Below are positions 15,297-23,900 of a stretch of DNA of 27,014 bases, one piece after another; position 1 is the stretch's first letter, and the number at the start of each line of letters is the position of its first letter. This stretch comes from an uncultured Eubacteriales bacterium (GTDB lineage Bacteria > Bacillota > Clostridia > Oscillospirales > Acutalibacteraceae), in assembly GCA_934444895.1 (NCBI GenBank), contig CAKSDA010000006.1:1-27014 (forward strand), in the 5' to 3' direction. The translations under genes were made by a program, and so were the position numbers. The notes under the pieces were generated by a model. That model was not told the DNA's origin and ran no database searches. It saw only the letters and a program-made list of their open reading frames with translations.

Positions 15297-17258
15297 TTAT
15301 TTTTCAAAAAATGGTTTATCACATATATCCTTTGTTTTAAGAAGCTTTAAGCATTCAACCTGGGGAAGGATACCGGAGTAATAAAATCCCTGCATCATAT
15401 CGCAGCCTATTGTATTGAGCAATTTAATTTGATCAGCATTTTCAACGCCCTCGCAAACAATACCGGCTCCGGAATTATGAACAAGAGATATAATATCCGA
15501 GAGCATTGTCTGCTGACGGTTTGAAATGCATGAAGCAATAAACTCGCTGTCGATTTTAACCATATCTATCTCATTGTCATACAAGTCGGCAAACGAAGAA
15601 AATCCAGCGCCCATATCATCAATAGCAATTTTGAAACCCATTTCGCGGCAGCGGCGGATATTTTCTGAAATAACCTTAACATCTGTAGAAATGGAATCTT
15701 CGGTTATTTCAATAACAAGGCGGTTATGATTAAATTTAAATTTGCTTGAAATTTCTTCTATACGGTCGGCAAAATCCTTTTGACAAAGCGAAATCCTTGT
15801 GAAATTGCATGCCAGAAACAAGCTGTTGTAAGGTGTGTTTTCCCAGGCTTCAAGTTGTTTGCATACTTCGGAAAACATTTTGTAATCATGCGGTACAATC
15901 TGACCCGTCTCTTTAAGCAGATCAATATACTCTAAAGGACGCAGCATGCCATATTCAATGTTTTGCCAGCGTGACAAAATTTCCATACCGCAGACTTTTC
16001 CTTTTTTGCTTTCGGTAATAAGCTGCATGTAAACTCTGAATTCACCGTTTTTAATGGCGGATGCCAGCGATTTCCGCAGATTTTCCTGCTTACGGTTTTT
16101 TGTAAGTTGTGTTTTGCATGTTATTTCAATAGCAGTCTGGTTCCTTAAGGCGGTTAAATATCCCTGCTTTGCGTTATATAATGCGGTTTCAGCATTACAA
16201 TCAAGATGTTCGCACAGGCGGCAAACGCCGGCAGAAAACAGATTTTTCTCTTCCGGATAAAATTCCTCTATATAGTGATTCAGACCGCTTACAATATTCT
16301 GTGCCGAATTATCGCATTCCTGTTCGGTCGGCGCTTGAAGCAGCAAAACAAATACTCCCGTTTTGATTCTTGCAAGGTATTCCGAAGATGTTATTGCGGC
16401 ATTAAGATGCGCCGCGGCATATTTTTCAATTTCACTGCAGACATTTTCACCGTATTTTTCGCAAATCGTTTTAAAATCAAACGCAAGATAATTTAATGTA
16501 TAAAGGTTTCTGGATTGATATGATAAAAGGTTATTAAAAGCATGGGTATAGTAATCAGCGTTTCCTACACCGGTCAGTTCATCAATCAGCGTTTCAAAGC
16601 GGTGACGCTTTTTCTTACAGGCGATAATCACAACAAAAATACCTGTCGCCGCAAACAAACAGGCGATTATCGTAATTATAATTTTTATTAGTTTATCTTT
16701 GCTTTCGATTTTTGGGTTGTTGCGCGCGCTTTCAAGCATAAGACCCATTTTTTCCTGATCGGATATTTCCGAAAAAGCGGATTTTAATGTTTTAACAAGT
16801 TCAGGTGAAGCAATTTCTGTAAATCCGATACAATAGGTCTCATTGTTATTTGTGTTGTCTGCCTTTAAAATGGGAATTATCGACGATATTTCACATTCCT
16901 TTTGATCCAAGGTGATTGCGGTTATAATCTCTGCCTGATTATTTCTCGCCAGTTCACGCTGGCGGTTTTTTGAAGATGCAGAAATGTATGTAAAGGAAAT
17001 ACCGGTTTTTTTTGAAACTTCGTTAAGCATATCCGGAATAACGCCGCAAAAACTTTCTTTCTCACTGTCGTAATACTCAATGGGAAAGCAGTCCGGATTG
17101 CCGGCTACATATACTGTGTCAGAAGGTCCGGAATCACTTTTGTTTGTATATACGGCGGCAGCAGTGGGAAGATTTATGCAAAGCGCTGCAACCAGTGCAA
17201 ACAAACAAACTTTTGAAGCTTTTAAAAATTTATTCTTTATTATCATTTTCATTCTCAC
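15297..17258 (-). CDS. Membrane c-di-GMP phosphodiesterase: SBP_bac_3-like sensor, degenerate GGDEF, EAL
   Basis: This 653-residue protein has a signal/anchor near residues 13-36 and an extracellular region resembling part of an SBP_bac_3 solute-binding domain (about 47-175, VAGNPDCFPIEYYD). A membrane helix follows (about 190-213). A GGDEF domain (about 220-385) has the active-site motif replaced by KTGVF at about 299-303, so cyclase activity is not expected. The C-terminal EAL domain (about 400-640) keeps the substrate and metal residues: E426-I-L, N in CNFTRISL, EITED, IDDMGAGFSS, VKID, CEGVE and QGFYY. It should hydrolyse c-di-GMP to pGpG. The start shown is GTG; in-frame ATGs lie 6 and 12 bases inside. 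It overlaps the coiled-coil gene by 29 bases and ends the operon, so it can act as negative feedback. Confidence 0.88.
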   Translation of the reverse strand: MRMKMIIKNKFLKASKVCLFALVAALCINLPTAAAVYTNKSDSGPSDTVYVAGNPDCFPIEYYDSEKESFCGVIPDMLNEVSKKTGISFTYISASSKNRQRELARNNQAEIITAITLDQKECEISSIIPILKADNTNNNETYCIGFTEIASPELVKTLKSAFSEISDQEKMGLMLESARNNPKIESKDKLIKIIITIIACLFAATGIFVVIIACKKKRHRFETLIDELTGVGNADYYTHAFNNLLSYQSRNLYTLNYLAFDFKTICEKYGENVCSEIEKYAAAHLNAAITSSEYLARIKTGVFVLLLQAPTEQECDNSAQNIVSGLNHYIEEFYPEEKNLFSAGVCRLCEHLDCNAETALYNAKQGYLTALRNQTAIEITCKTQLTKNRKQENLRKSLASAIKNGEFRVYMQLITESKKGKVCGMEILSRWQNIEYGMLRPLEYIDLLKETGQIVPHDYKMFSEVCKQLEAWENTPYNSLFLACNFTRISLCQKDFADRIEEISSKFKFNHNRLVIEITEDSISTDVKVISENIRRCREMGFKIAIDDMGAGFSSFADLYDNEIDMVKIDSEFIASCISNRQQTMLSDIISLVHNSGAGIVCEGVENADQIKLLNTIGCDMMQGFYYSGILPQVECLKLLKTKDICDKPFFEK

Positions 17259-17637
17259 TGCTTTGTGCGTTTTGCAGTTTTAAAATTTTATCCTCAGCTA
17301 AAGCAAACTGATTTTCAATATCGCTTAGTACCAGAGTTATTGATTTATGCATTTGCATAAGCTTATTTTTAAGTTCCTCTGTTTCGCGGCTGAATGAATC
17401 AACCTTGTTTTGAAGGGCTTCTGCTTTTCGTTTCAGCTCAGTATTTTCCTGATTTAAAAATGAGGCATTGTTGCCTAATTCTTCATTTTTTCGGCTCAGC
17501 TCTTCCAACTTTTCGCGCTGCTCGTCTTTTTGCTTACTATCCTTTTGCTCATAAATTGAATTAAGCTGCGAAATATATTCGCAGACATCATTTTTGTTAA
17601 ATCCGAACAGACCGGTTCTTAAATCCTTAAGTTCCAT
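17230..17637 (-). CDS. DivIVA-like coiled-coil protein
   Basis: This 135-residue cytoplasmic protein begins LKDLRTGLFGFNKNDVCEYISQLN, which fits the N-terminal membrane/curvature-binding motif of DivIVA/GpsB-type proteins (F-G-[FY]-x-K-x-x-V-x-x-[YF]-[IL]). A long heptad-rich coiled coil follows (about 28-118) with a short acidic tail (SSENENDNKE). DivIVA relatives mark poles or division sites and recruit partners. Here it sits between the polysaccharide synthase and the EAL protein and overlaps the EAL gene by 29 bases. Positioning the synthase or phosphodiesterase at a cell site is a plausible role but is inference. GGGGGAATTTTT precedes the ATG. It is much shorter than many DivIVA proteins. 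Confidence 0.65.
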   Translation of the reverse strand: MELKDLRTGLFGFNKNDVCEYISQLNSIYEQKDSKQKDEQREKLEELSRKNEELGNNASFLNQENTELKRKAEALQNKVDSFSRETEELKNKLMQMHKSITLVLSDIENQFALAEDKILKLQNAQSSENENDNKE

Positions 17638-17648
17638 AAAAATTCCCC

Positions 17649-19052
17649 CTATTTAAAATTAATTTTTTTGCGCTCAATGCGACCCCATCTAAGTTTGTTT
17701 TTTCGGTATCCGATAAAGGCTGTCGCTCTGACCCACGCCAGAACAAATCTAAGACATGTAATTTCGAAAATGCACAGAAAACAGGCTTTTATTGCATCAA
17801 AAAATGTAATCTTCAGATCCGATGTGTAAATTCTCGAAAAGAATGCCGTAAGCGACAAAACGCTTCCGAAAACGGCGTAAATAAGAAAAAACAAAATCAT
17901 AAAAGGTATATTTATCAAATCAAGCGCAAATGCCAAAAGCATTGTAAAAACTCCGAAAATTTCAATGAACGGCGAAGCCAGTTCGTAAATTAAAAAATAC
18001 AGATACGAGATAAACCCCACTGCTTTGAATTTAGGATTAAAAAGCATTCTCTTGTGCTTTACCATGCTTTGAAATAAACCTATATGCCAGCGTCTGCGCT
18101 GCTTTCTTAAATCCCGTAATTTTTCCGGCGCCTGAGTCCAGCATATGGCATCGGTTGCGTAACATATGCTGTATTTCATATTATTAACGGCGCAGTATTC
18201 GTGCAGCTTTACAACAAGCTCCATGTCTTCACCCATGGTTTTGTTATTATATCCGCCTGCGGCAATCACCGTATCTTTTTTAAACAGTCCGAATGCCCCT
18301 GAAATAATAAGCGAACCGTTAAACTTATCAAACATAATGCGCGAAGCCAAAAAGGATCTGTCGTATTCCAATACCTGCATGCAGGCTATAATGTTTCTTG
18401 GAAGCTGATATTTTTTAACCCTGCAATTCTCCAGTTCAACATCATTTGAAAGGCGAATAAGTCCGCCTACCGCTACAACATTCGGTTTTTCCAAAATCGG
18501 CTGAGAAATGTTTTTAAGTGAATCGTATTGCAAAACCGAATCGGCGTCAATGCAAATGAAATATGGATAATTTGCAGCATTGATACCCATATTGAGTGCG
18601 TCGGCTTTTCCGCCGTTTTTCTTTCGTATAACGGTTAGGGGAACACGGGTGTCTCTTGTTTCAAAAATGAATTCCTCCGGCTGACAATCAATCTGACGCC
18701 GTATCGGGCGCATAACCCGGTGCATTGAAAATGCGTCTATTATCTTTTGCGCGGTTTGGTCTTTAGAACCGTCGTCCACCACAATAATTTCATACGACCT
18801 ATAATCAAGCTCCAGCAAGGATTTAACAGTCTCAACCACCGTTACTTCCTCGTTATATGCGGGAACAACAATGGTGATCGGCACATAATAGTCGTTTGGA
18901 AAATAGTTTTTAAGGCGTTTTCGGCGATTTGTTTTATATAGTTCGGAGGAGCCGACAAGCACCGACAAAAATAAGAAGGTGGAATATCCTATCATGTACG
19001 CAATAAAAAATATACCTACGATTTTTAAGAAAATATCAATAGCTTCTATCAC
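17649..19052 (-). CDS. Processive family 2 glycosyltransferase (exopolysaccharide synthase)
   Basis: This 467-residue membrane enzyme has an N-terminal membrane segment (about 8-33). A cytoplasmic GT2 domain carries the processive synthase motifs: VVDD (D93/D94), the DxD metal site D169-A-D171, G-E275-D276-M, and Q318-R-R-R-W322. Three to four C-terminal membrane helices follow (about 340-440) and form the translocation channel in BcsA, IcaA and HasA relatives. It should polymerise a nucleotide-sugar into a beta-linked polymer and extrude it. The sugar cannot be predicted; IcaA-like N-acetylglucosamine and cellulose-like glucose polymers are both possible. No PilZ domain is present, so c-di-GMP control would come from the riboswitch or another subunit. 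The gene overlaps the HEAT-repeat gene by ATGA. Confidence 0.9.
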   Translation of the reverse strand: MIEAIDIFLKIVGIFFIAYMIGYSTFLFLSVLVGSSELYKTNRRKRLKNYFPNDYYVPITIVVPAYNEEVTVVETVKSLLELDYRSYEIIVVDDGSKDQTAQKIIDAFSMHRVMRPIRRQIDCQPEEFIFETRDTRVPLTVIRKKNGGKADALNMGINAANYPYFICIDADSVLQYDSLKNISQPILEKPNVVAVGGLIRLSNDVELENCRVKKYQLPRNIIACMQVLEYDRSFLASRIMFDKFNGSLIISGAFGLFKKDTVIAAGGYNNKTMGEDMELVVKLHEYCAVNNMKYSICYATDAICWTQAPEKLRDLRKQRRRWHIGLFQSMVKHKRMLFNPKFKAVGFISYLYFLIYELASPFIEIFGVFTMLLAFALDLINIPFMILFFLIYAVFGSVLSLTAFFSRIYTSDLKITFFDAIKACFLCIFEITCLRFVLAWVRATAFIGYRKNKLRWGRIERKKINFK

Positions 19053-20158
19053 GCGCGCGCCACCACTCTTTCTTCCTCATTGTCGCGTTGCAGACAATAC
19101 CGTATAACTTCCGCAGCGAATCGGTCGTGCCCGTCGATAATATCCGTTAAATCAGAATATGTAATGCCCAGATTTTTAAGACTTATGGCAGAATTAAGAC
19201 GCACATACCAATTTCTGCTATATAGGTTTTGTTTTAAAAGTTTAACCGTGTTATCGTTTGGATATGAGCTGAGGGCGGAGCAGGCTATTGCGGCATACTG
19301 CCAGTTTTTATCGGAACTTTCTGTTGCCAAGCGGCAAAGGATATTGTACGCATCCCAAAACCTATATTTGCCAAGATAGCGTATGCAGGCATATCGCACC
19401 TCTTCGTTTGCAGTTTCATCTTTTAAAAGGGATAGGGCAAACTCCTTGTATTCATCGCTTGAAAAACGCAAAAAGTCAAGCAATGTTACCTTCATCTCGT
19501 TTGAAAATTCAAAAAAGGAGTCTATTATTTTTGTGCTAAGTTCACTTAATTTGCCTGAAAAATTTAAAAGTCCGTCGCAAAGCAGTTTTCCGTGAAAGAA
19601 AAAATCACTGCAATCAATAATTTTAATTGCTTCAATTATGCAGTCTGAATTACCTGTTGTGTAAAGCGCCTGCATGGCATTTTCGCGGCAATAAATACTA
19701 GGTTCGTTCAACATCTGCATAAGCGAACCTTCAATGCTGGGAAACGAGCGGTTAAAAATCAAACGGTACTTTTTTATTATATATGGGAAATACGCCGCTT
19801 CTATTCGATTCTTTTTTGAATAGTGCGCCATAAGCGACACGAAAACACTGTCGAGGCAGCGAAGGTATTCTCTTATCTCATAAGGATGATCTATGTACTC
19901 CGCTTCAAGCATTTTATCAAAGGCAATCATATTTCCTACTCTTTTTAATTTTCGGTTTAAATAGAGCTTGTGATTTTGGCTTACGGAAATATTAGCCTCC
20001 ACTGCCTTAAGCTGAAGCATTACCCTTACTTTAAGATCGCGGCTGACCCTTTCTGTTTTTTGTTTATTTATTCTGAAAAGAATGGCAGTGACAATGTTGA
20101 AAATAATCATTGCAAAACATACAAACAGATAGACATAAAGCATTATTTCAATTTTCAT
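19049..20158 (-). CDS. Membrane-anchored HEAT-repeat protein, putative synthase partner
   Basis: This 369-residue protein has one N-terminal membrane helix (about 5-27, IMLYVYLFVCFAMIIFNIVTAILF). A cytoplasmic alpha-helical solenoid follows, with HEAT-like units such as YCRENAMQALYTTGNSDCIIEAIKI, EVRYACIRYLGKYRFWDAYNIL, KNWQYAAIACSALSSY and RNWYVRLNSAISLKNLG. HEAT solenoids serve as protein-binding scaffolds. Its gene overlaps both neighbours by ATGA, so it is made together with the glycosyltransferase and the hydrolase-like protein. I infer that it binds or regulates the synthase from the cytoplasmic side. No enzymatic motif or c-di-GMP-binding motif is obvious. Confidence is high for the fold and low for the precise role. 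Confidence 0.78.
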   Translation of the reverse strand: MKIEIMLYVYLFVCFAMIIFNIVTAILFRINKQKTERVSRDLKVRVMLQLKAVEANISVSQNHKLYLNRKLKRVGNMIAFDKMLEAEYIDHPYEIREYLRCLDSVFVSLMAHYSKKNRIEAAYFPYIIKKYRLIFNRSFPSIEGSLMQMLNEPSIYCRENAMQALYTTGNSDCIIEAIKIIDCSDFFFHGKLLCDGLLNFSGKLSELSTKIIDSFFEFSNEMKVTLLDFLRFSSDEYKEFALSLLKDETANEEVRYACIRYLGKYRFWDAYNILCRLATESSDKNWQYAAIACSALSSYPNDNTVKLLKQNLYSRNWYVRLNSAISLKNLGITYSDLTDIIDGHDRFAAEVIRYCLQRDNEEERVVARA

Positions 20159-22353
20159 TTATTAGTCTCTCCGTTCCATAAATCCTGCATAATATAATAT
20201 GAACTTTTCAGTCGCTCGTGGTAGGTTACCTTGTTTCCCCAACCCTTAAGCCGGTATTTTTTAAGCTCGCAACGGCTATTGCTATTGTAACCGTCTGTGA
20301 TTCCTATGTTCATTGCGTCAATGTTTATATACTTTATTCCGTAATTTCCGTCATAATAATCATCAAGAATCTGCATTTTTGACGGATCGGAAAAATTAAG
20401 AAGCTGCCAGGGAAGCTTTACTTCTATATAATCTCCTGAACGCATAAAATCGGCAAGAGAATCAAAATCACTTGAAGCAGGGTTTGCATTTCCGTATTTT
20501 AATTTTCCTGTTTCAAATGAAGGTTCGCCAAAGTTATAAAGGCCGCTTTTCCTTTGTTCTTCGGTTACATTATAAATTTCAAGAATCATATCAATATTCA
20601 CAAATTTTGAAGAATTTTTATCAGGTATATTATCCTTAAGGTATGTATCAAAGCCTTTTAAATTTTGAGAGTAGGTTGAACGCAATACCTCATAGCGTTC
20701 CTGAACCATAAGCCTGCTGTTGTTTTCTCCGTTTATTGTAAGAATAAAATCGGCTGCCTTATCAAATTTAATATTAAAATTTCTACAGTAATTGCTGCCG
20801 GATTTAGGAGTCGTATCGATTGGAATATATATTTTGTCCTTTTTAAAATCCAGGTTCTTTTTGTAAATTAGAAAATACATGAATTTTTCATCATAGCGAA
20901 CGCAAACAGACATATTATCCGTTTTAACTACCGGTTTTTCGTTTTTCCACTCCGAAATATCTCCGTCCACATAGCATACTGATTTTTCTTCTCCGGGATC
21001 AAACGACAGCAAACCGAAATACTGTTCATTTGTTTGATAATCCGACCAGTATGGGTTGCGTAACAGGTTCACTGCGTACATGGTGTTCCATGTGCGCTTA
21101 AACCATTCATCCTGCCAGGAAAAAATACAGGAACCGGCGCACCCTGCAGACATTATGTCTTTGTAGCACTGTACTAAAGCGTTTCCCTGGTCCTTTTCCG
21201 ACATATTTCCCTGGTTACGGTTTGTGTTAATGTCGCGGTGTGCCATGCCGCGTCCGGTAGAAACGCCGAATTCCGATATAATTACCGGAACCGTGTGGTG
21301 CGATGTCAGCATACTTAAATATGCGCGGTAGGTATTTAGTTTATTTCCGTCATAAAACGGAGTCTTGTCGGTAATGCCGGAAAATGTCCAGTCGTCTGTC
21401 CAGTTAAGATAATCCGGATAGTAGGGATAAACATGATAAGAGGCAAATTGGCCTGAAATCAGTTGGTCGGTTGTCTTAATATGTTCAATATCAACATAAG
21501 CGCACTTCATATAAAGCTCTTTTACCGTTTCAGGATATTCGAAAGGATCGGTGGTAGGCCAGTTTGAAAAAGCAATAAGCTTTTGAACTTTGTATCTCTT
21601 TGCCTCGTAATTCAACAAATTATCTCCGACCTTGCATAAAAGTGTTTCAAATGCAGAAGCGCTGCTGTCGGTATAAAGATATTTTCCTTTAAAGGATGAG
21701 TATTCTGAAGCGTCTTTATAAGATTCATCAGTATATGCTACCGTCATATCGTCCCATTCAACACCCAAAATATATCCTATTACCCAAGGAGACACATCCT
21801 TCATATATGATCCGTGTCCGGCGCTTGCAACCCTGCCGAGAGAAATCTTTTTATTGCCGTGAATAACATCAATCATGGTTATGCAATCACGAAAGAAGGT
21901 GTTATAGAATTTAGTGTCGTATGCATCGCGGTGCGAGTTTTGAATATAGTCGTTAACCCAAACTCCGTGAATTATATAAAGTGGATCCGGATTTGAATGG
22001 TTGTATTCGTAAAAGGCGTTGTAAAAAGTATCGTTTTGAATAGTATAAACGCGAATTGTGTTTGCGCCCATTTCTTTAATATACTTAAACCAGCGCTTGT
22101 AGGTTTCTTTGTCAATATCAAAGTCGGTAGACCATTCGCCGGGTTCTCCTGAACCGAGATTTACGCCTTTGATTTCAAACTCTTTATATCCGTCGCCTTT
22201 GTTAAGCATAATTTTTTTATTCTGCGTTTTAACAAAAGTTTCAACAGGCTTTGACGGATTAAAATCAATATACGCACCCATGCGATAGTATGCCGCATCT
22301 GCGCCGACATACAAAAGCGTTATACACAAAACAATTATTATAAATTTTTTCAT
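20155..22353 (-). CDS. Membrane-anchored glycoside hydrolase-like protein with C-terminal CBM9/DOMON-like domain
   Basis: This 732-residue protein has an N-terminal signal/anchor (about 3-21). A TIM-barrel-like domain (about 55-440) includes KGVNLGSGEPGEWS, MGANTIRVYT, GVEWDDM (E199) and VIISEFGVS (E361). The two glutamates, lying after presumed strands 4 and 7, fit the acid/base and nucleophile of clan GH-A hydrolases (GH5-like), with SWQDEW at presumed strand 8. The C-terminal half (about 465-720) opens VDGDISEWK, typical of CBM9/DOMON-like beta-sandwiches. Polysaccharide synthase operons often carry a hydrolase that trims or releases the polymer, which is the likely role here on the outer face of the membrane. 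AAAGGAG precedes the ATG. The family was not confirmed, and the catalytic pair is a by-eye assignment. Confidence 0.72.
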   Translation of the reverse strand: MKKFIIIVLCITLLYVGADAAYYRMGAYIDFNPSKPVETFVKTQNKKIMLNKGDGYKEFEIKGVNLGSGEPGEWSTDFDIDKETYKRWFKYIKEMGANTIRVYTIQNDTFYNAFYEYNHSNPDPLYIIHGVWVNDYIQNSHRDAYDTKFYNTFFRDCITMIDVIHGNKKISLGRVASAGHGSYMKDVSPWVIGYILGVEWDDMTVAYTDESYKDASEYSSFKGKYLYTDSSASAFETLLCKVGDNLLNYEAKRYKVQKLIAFSNWPTTDPFEYPETVKELYMKCAYVDIEHIKTTDQLISGQFASYHVYPYYPDYLNWTDDWTFSGITDKTPFYDGNKLNTYRAYLSMLTSHHTVPVIISEFGVSTGRGMAHRDINTNRNQGNMSEKDQGNALVQCYKDIMSAGCAGSCIFSWQDEWFKRTWNTMYAVNLLRNPYWSDYQTNEQYFGLLSFDPGEEKSVCYVDGDISEWKNEKPVVKTDNMSVCVRYDEKFMYFLIYKKNLDFKKDKIYIPIDTTPKSGSNYCRNFNIKFDKAADFILTINGENNSRLMVQERYEVLRSTYSQNLKGFDTYLKDNIPDKNSSKFVNIDMILEIYNVTEEQRKSGLYNFGEPSFETGKLKYGNANPASSDFDSLADFMRSGDYIEVKLPWQLLNFSDPSKMQILDDYYDGNYGIKYINIDAMNIGITDGYNSNSRCELKKYRLKGWGNKVTYHERLKSSYYIMQDLWNGETNK

Positions 22354-22372
22354 AGGTGCGCTCCTTTCTTAA

Positions 22373-22392
22373 GCTTGTCGTCTTTGCAAGGC
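22373..22392. repeat. Fragment of the terminal repeat between two operon genes
   Basis: GCTTGTCGTCTTTGCAAGGC matches the outer end of the right inverted-repeat arm with one mismatch. In operon orientation it begins directly after the CotH-like gene stop codon and ends about 20 bases before the hydrolase start, filling half of the 39-base gap. Confidence 0.65.
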
Positions 22393-23886
22393 CTAATCAG
22401 TTACCTCTGTATATTTTTTTATTTTGGAATCAGCACAATATTGTTTAAGCGAGTCAATGTTATCATCAAGCCAATGGGTACGCTCTTTGAAAAAATTCTT
22501 AAGCTGCGTCACCGCTTCTTCGTATGAGTTTAAATGTCTGTCGCTCGGTTCAAGCAGTTCTTTGTTTTCAAAAGAAGATACCCACCGCTTATTGTTTCTT
22601 TCCACTGCGGGACCTAAGTATTTTATGGTGCTGTCTATATATTCTTCTAAATATTCATCACTGAATATTGTTTTCCTGAGCTGTTTATATTTGTTTATAA
22701 CACATTTAACGAAGTATTTATCCTTCATAAGCATTCCAAACCAAAGCTTGTTCTGAATTTCAAAATGCTGCACTTCCATCATAGATTTTTCCTGATAATT
22801 GTCACATGCGTTGTTAAAATCCCAAACACACATTTTGTATTTTCCGCCGGTGTCCTTGTAAATGTATGTTGAATATGATCCGGCGTCATAGTTTACAACA
22901 ATCTCATGAAGTAGGTAGTATGTGACAAAAGAGTCAACATCAATAAAGTTTCGATATCCGTATTTTTTATTATTGAAATCATAAGAATACATTGCCTTTT
23001 CAAATGCGGAAAAGTCTTCCTCTATGGAACGCTTAAGAGTATCATTTAAATTTTTCACACCCGGATATTCTACATTGATCATCAAATCAGGGTCGCATCT
23101 CAAAGTATATGAGGTAAGATTGTTAAGGCAACCAGGGTCTGTGTTGTTTCTACGGTCAAGCCTTAAAAGATAGCCGGTGTATGTGTTATCCTTAGCATTA
23201 ATTGACATGTTGAGCCGGCCGCCGTTTTTTCCTGCGGTAATCATTTCGGTTAATACATATACACCCTCATACCGACCGTTAATAACAACTTCGCAAAACC
23301 GAACATTGGGGGAATAGTCCATCATTTCGCCTGAAAGATTATACATAATGTAATTTCGTATAAGAGTTTTATCAAGGTATGGACCGTGCAATGCCCACTC
23401 ATGATGTTCGTCCATTCCAAGAAGCGGTTTTGGATTGTTATCGCCTTTTTCGTCGATAAGTTTAATTTTGTATCCCAGTTTATCAAAATACCGCGAACTG
23501 TTTCCGCGTGCATGAATAATAATATCGCTTGAAACCGCCGCTGTATCTGTAGTGTGATTGTATTCATTTTCGCGGTCTATTACCTGCATGGAGGCTGTTA
23601 TTCGATCGCTGCCGTCAGGCGTTGTCATATATCCAGAGCGCCTGCCGTTTGCATCACGCGCTCCTCTTCCGGGAATTTCCTGCCCGCCGGTGTTAATTAA
23701 TATAAGCGGCAAATGGCTGCAGAGAACATCATTTGAATGGTTTTTTGTACATTCATTCTTTTGCTTTGCGGATAAATGCTCATGCACGCGTTTTGGTTCG
23801 GATTTTCCGAATAGCAGATTCCAGTTAAATAAACTTAAAACAAGCGCGATAACACAGGCAATCGCTCCAATTGCTTTGTATTTCAT
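22393..23886 (-). CDS. CotH-family atypical protein kinase
   Basis: This 497-residue protein has an N-terminal membrane anchor or signal (about 7-27) and a CotH domain. Recognisable CotH motifs are HARGNSSR (about 125-132), the YKIKL lysine strand, WALHGPYLDKTLIRNYIMYNL, the CEVVINGRYEGVYVLTEMI segment and VWDFNNACDNY (D356). CotH proteins are atypical kinases; Bacillus CotH phosphorylates spore-coat proteins. This copy is predicted to face outward or be membrane-tethered, so the substrate could be a surface protein or the operon's own products. GGAGG precedes the ATG; the DUF4956 gene lies 14 bases upstream. The stop codon abuts a repeat fragment, so the C-terminus may have been altered. A structural rather than spore role is likely given the operon. 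Confidence 0.85.
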   Translation of the reverse strand: MKYKAIGAIACVIALVLSLFNWNLLFGKSEPKRVHEHLSAKQKNECTKNHSNDVLCSHLPLILINTGGQEIPGRGARDANGRRSGYMTTPDGSDRITASMQVIDRENEYNHTTDTAAVSSDIIIHARGNSSRYFDKLGYKIKLIDEKGDNNPKPLLGMDEHHEWALHGPYLDKTLIRNYIMYNLSGEMMDYSPNVRFCEVVINGRYEGVYVLTEMITAGKNGGRLNMSINAKDNTYTGYLLRLDRRNNTDPGCLNNLTSYTLRCDPDLMINVEYPGVKNLNDTLKRSIEEDFSAFEKAMYSYDFNNKKYGYRNFIDVDSFVTYYLLHEIVVNYDAGSYSTYIYKDTGGKYKMCVWDFNNACDNYQEKSMMEVQHFEIQNKLWFGMLMKDKYFVKCVINKYKQLRKTIFSDEYLEEYIDSTIKYLGPAVERNNKRWVSSFENKELLEPSDRHLNSYEEAVTQLKNFFKERTHWLDDNIDSLKQYCADSKIKKYTEVTD

Positions 23887-23900
23887 CCGTTAATCCTCCG

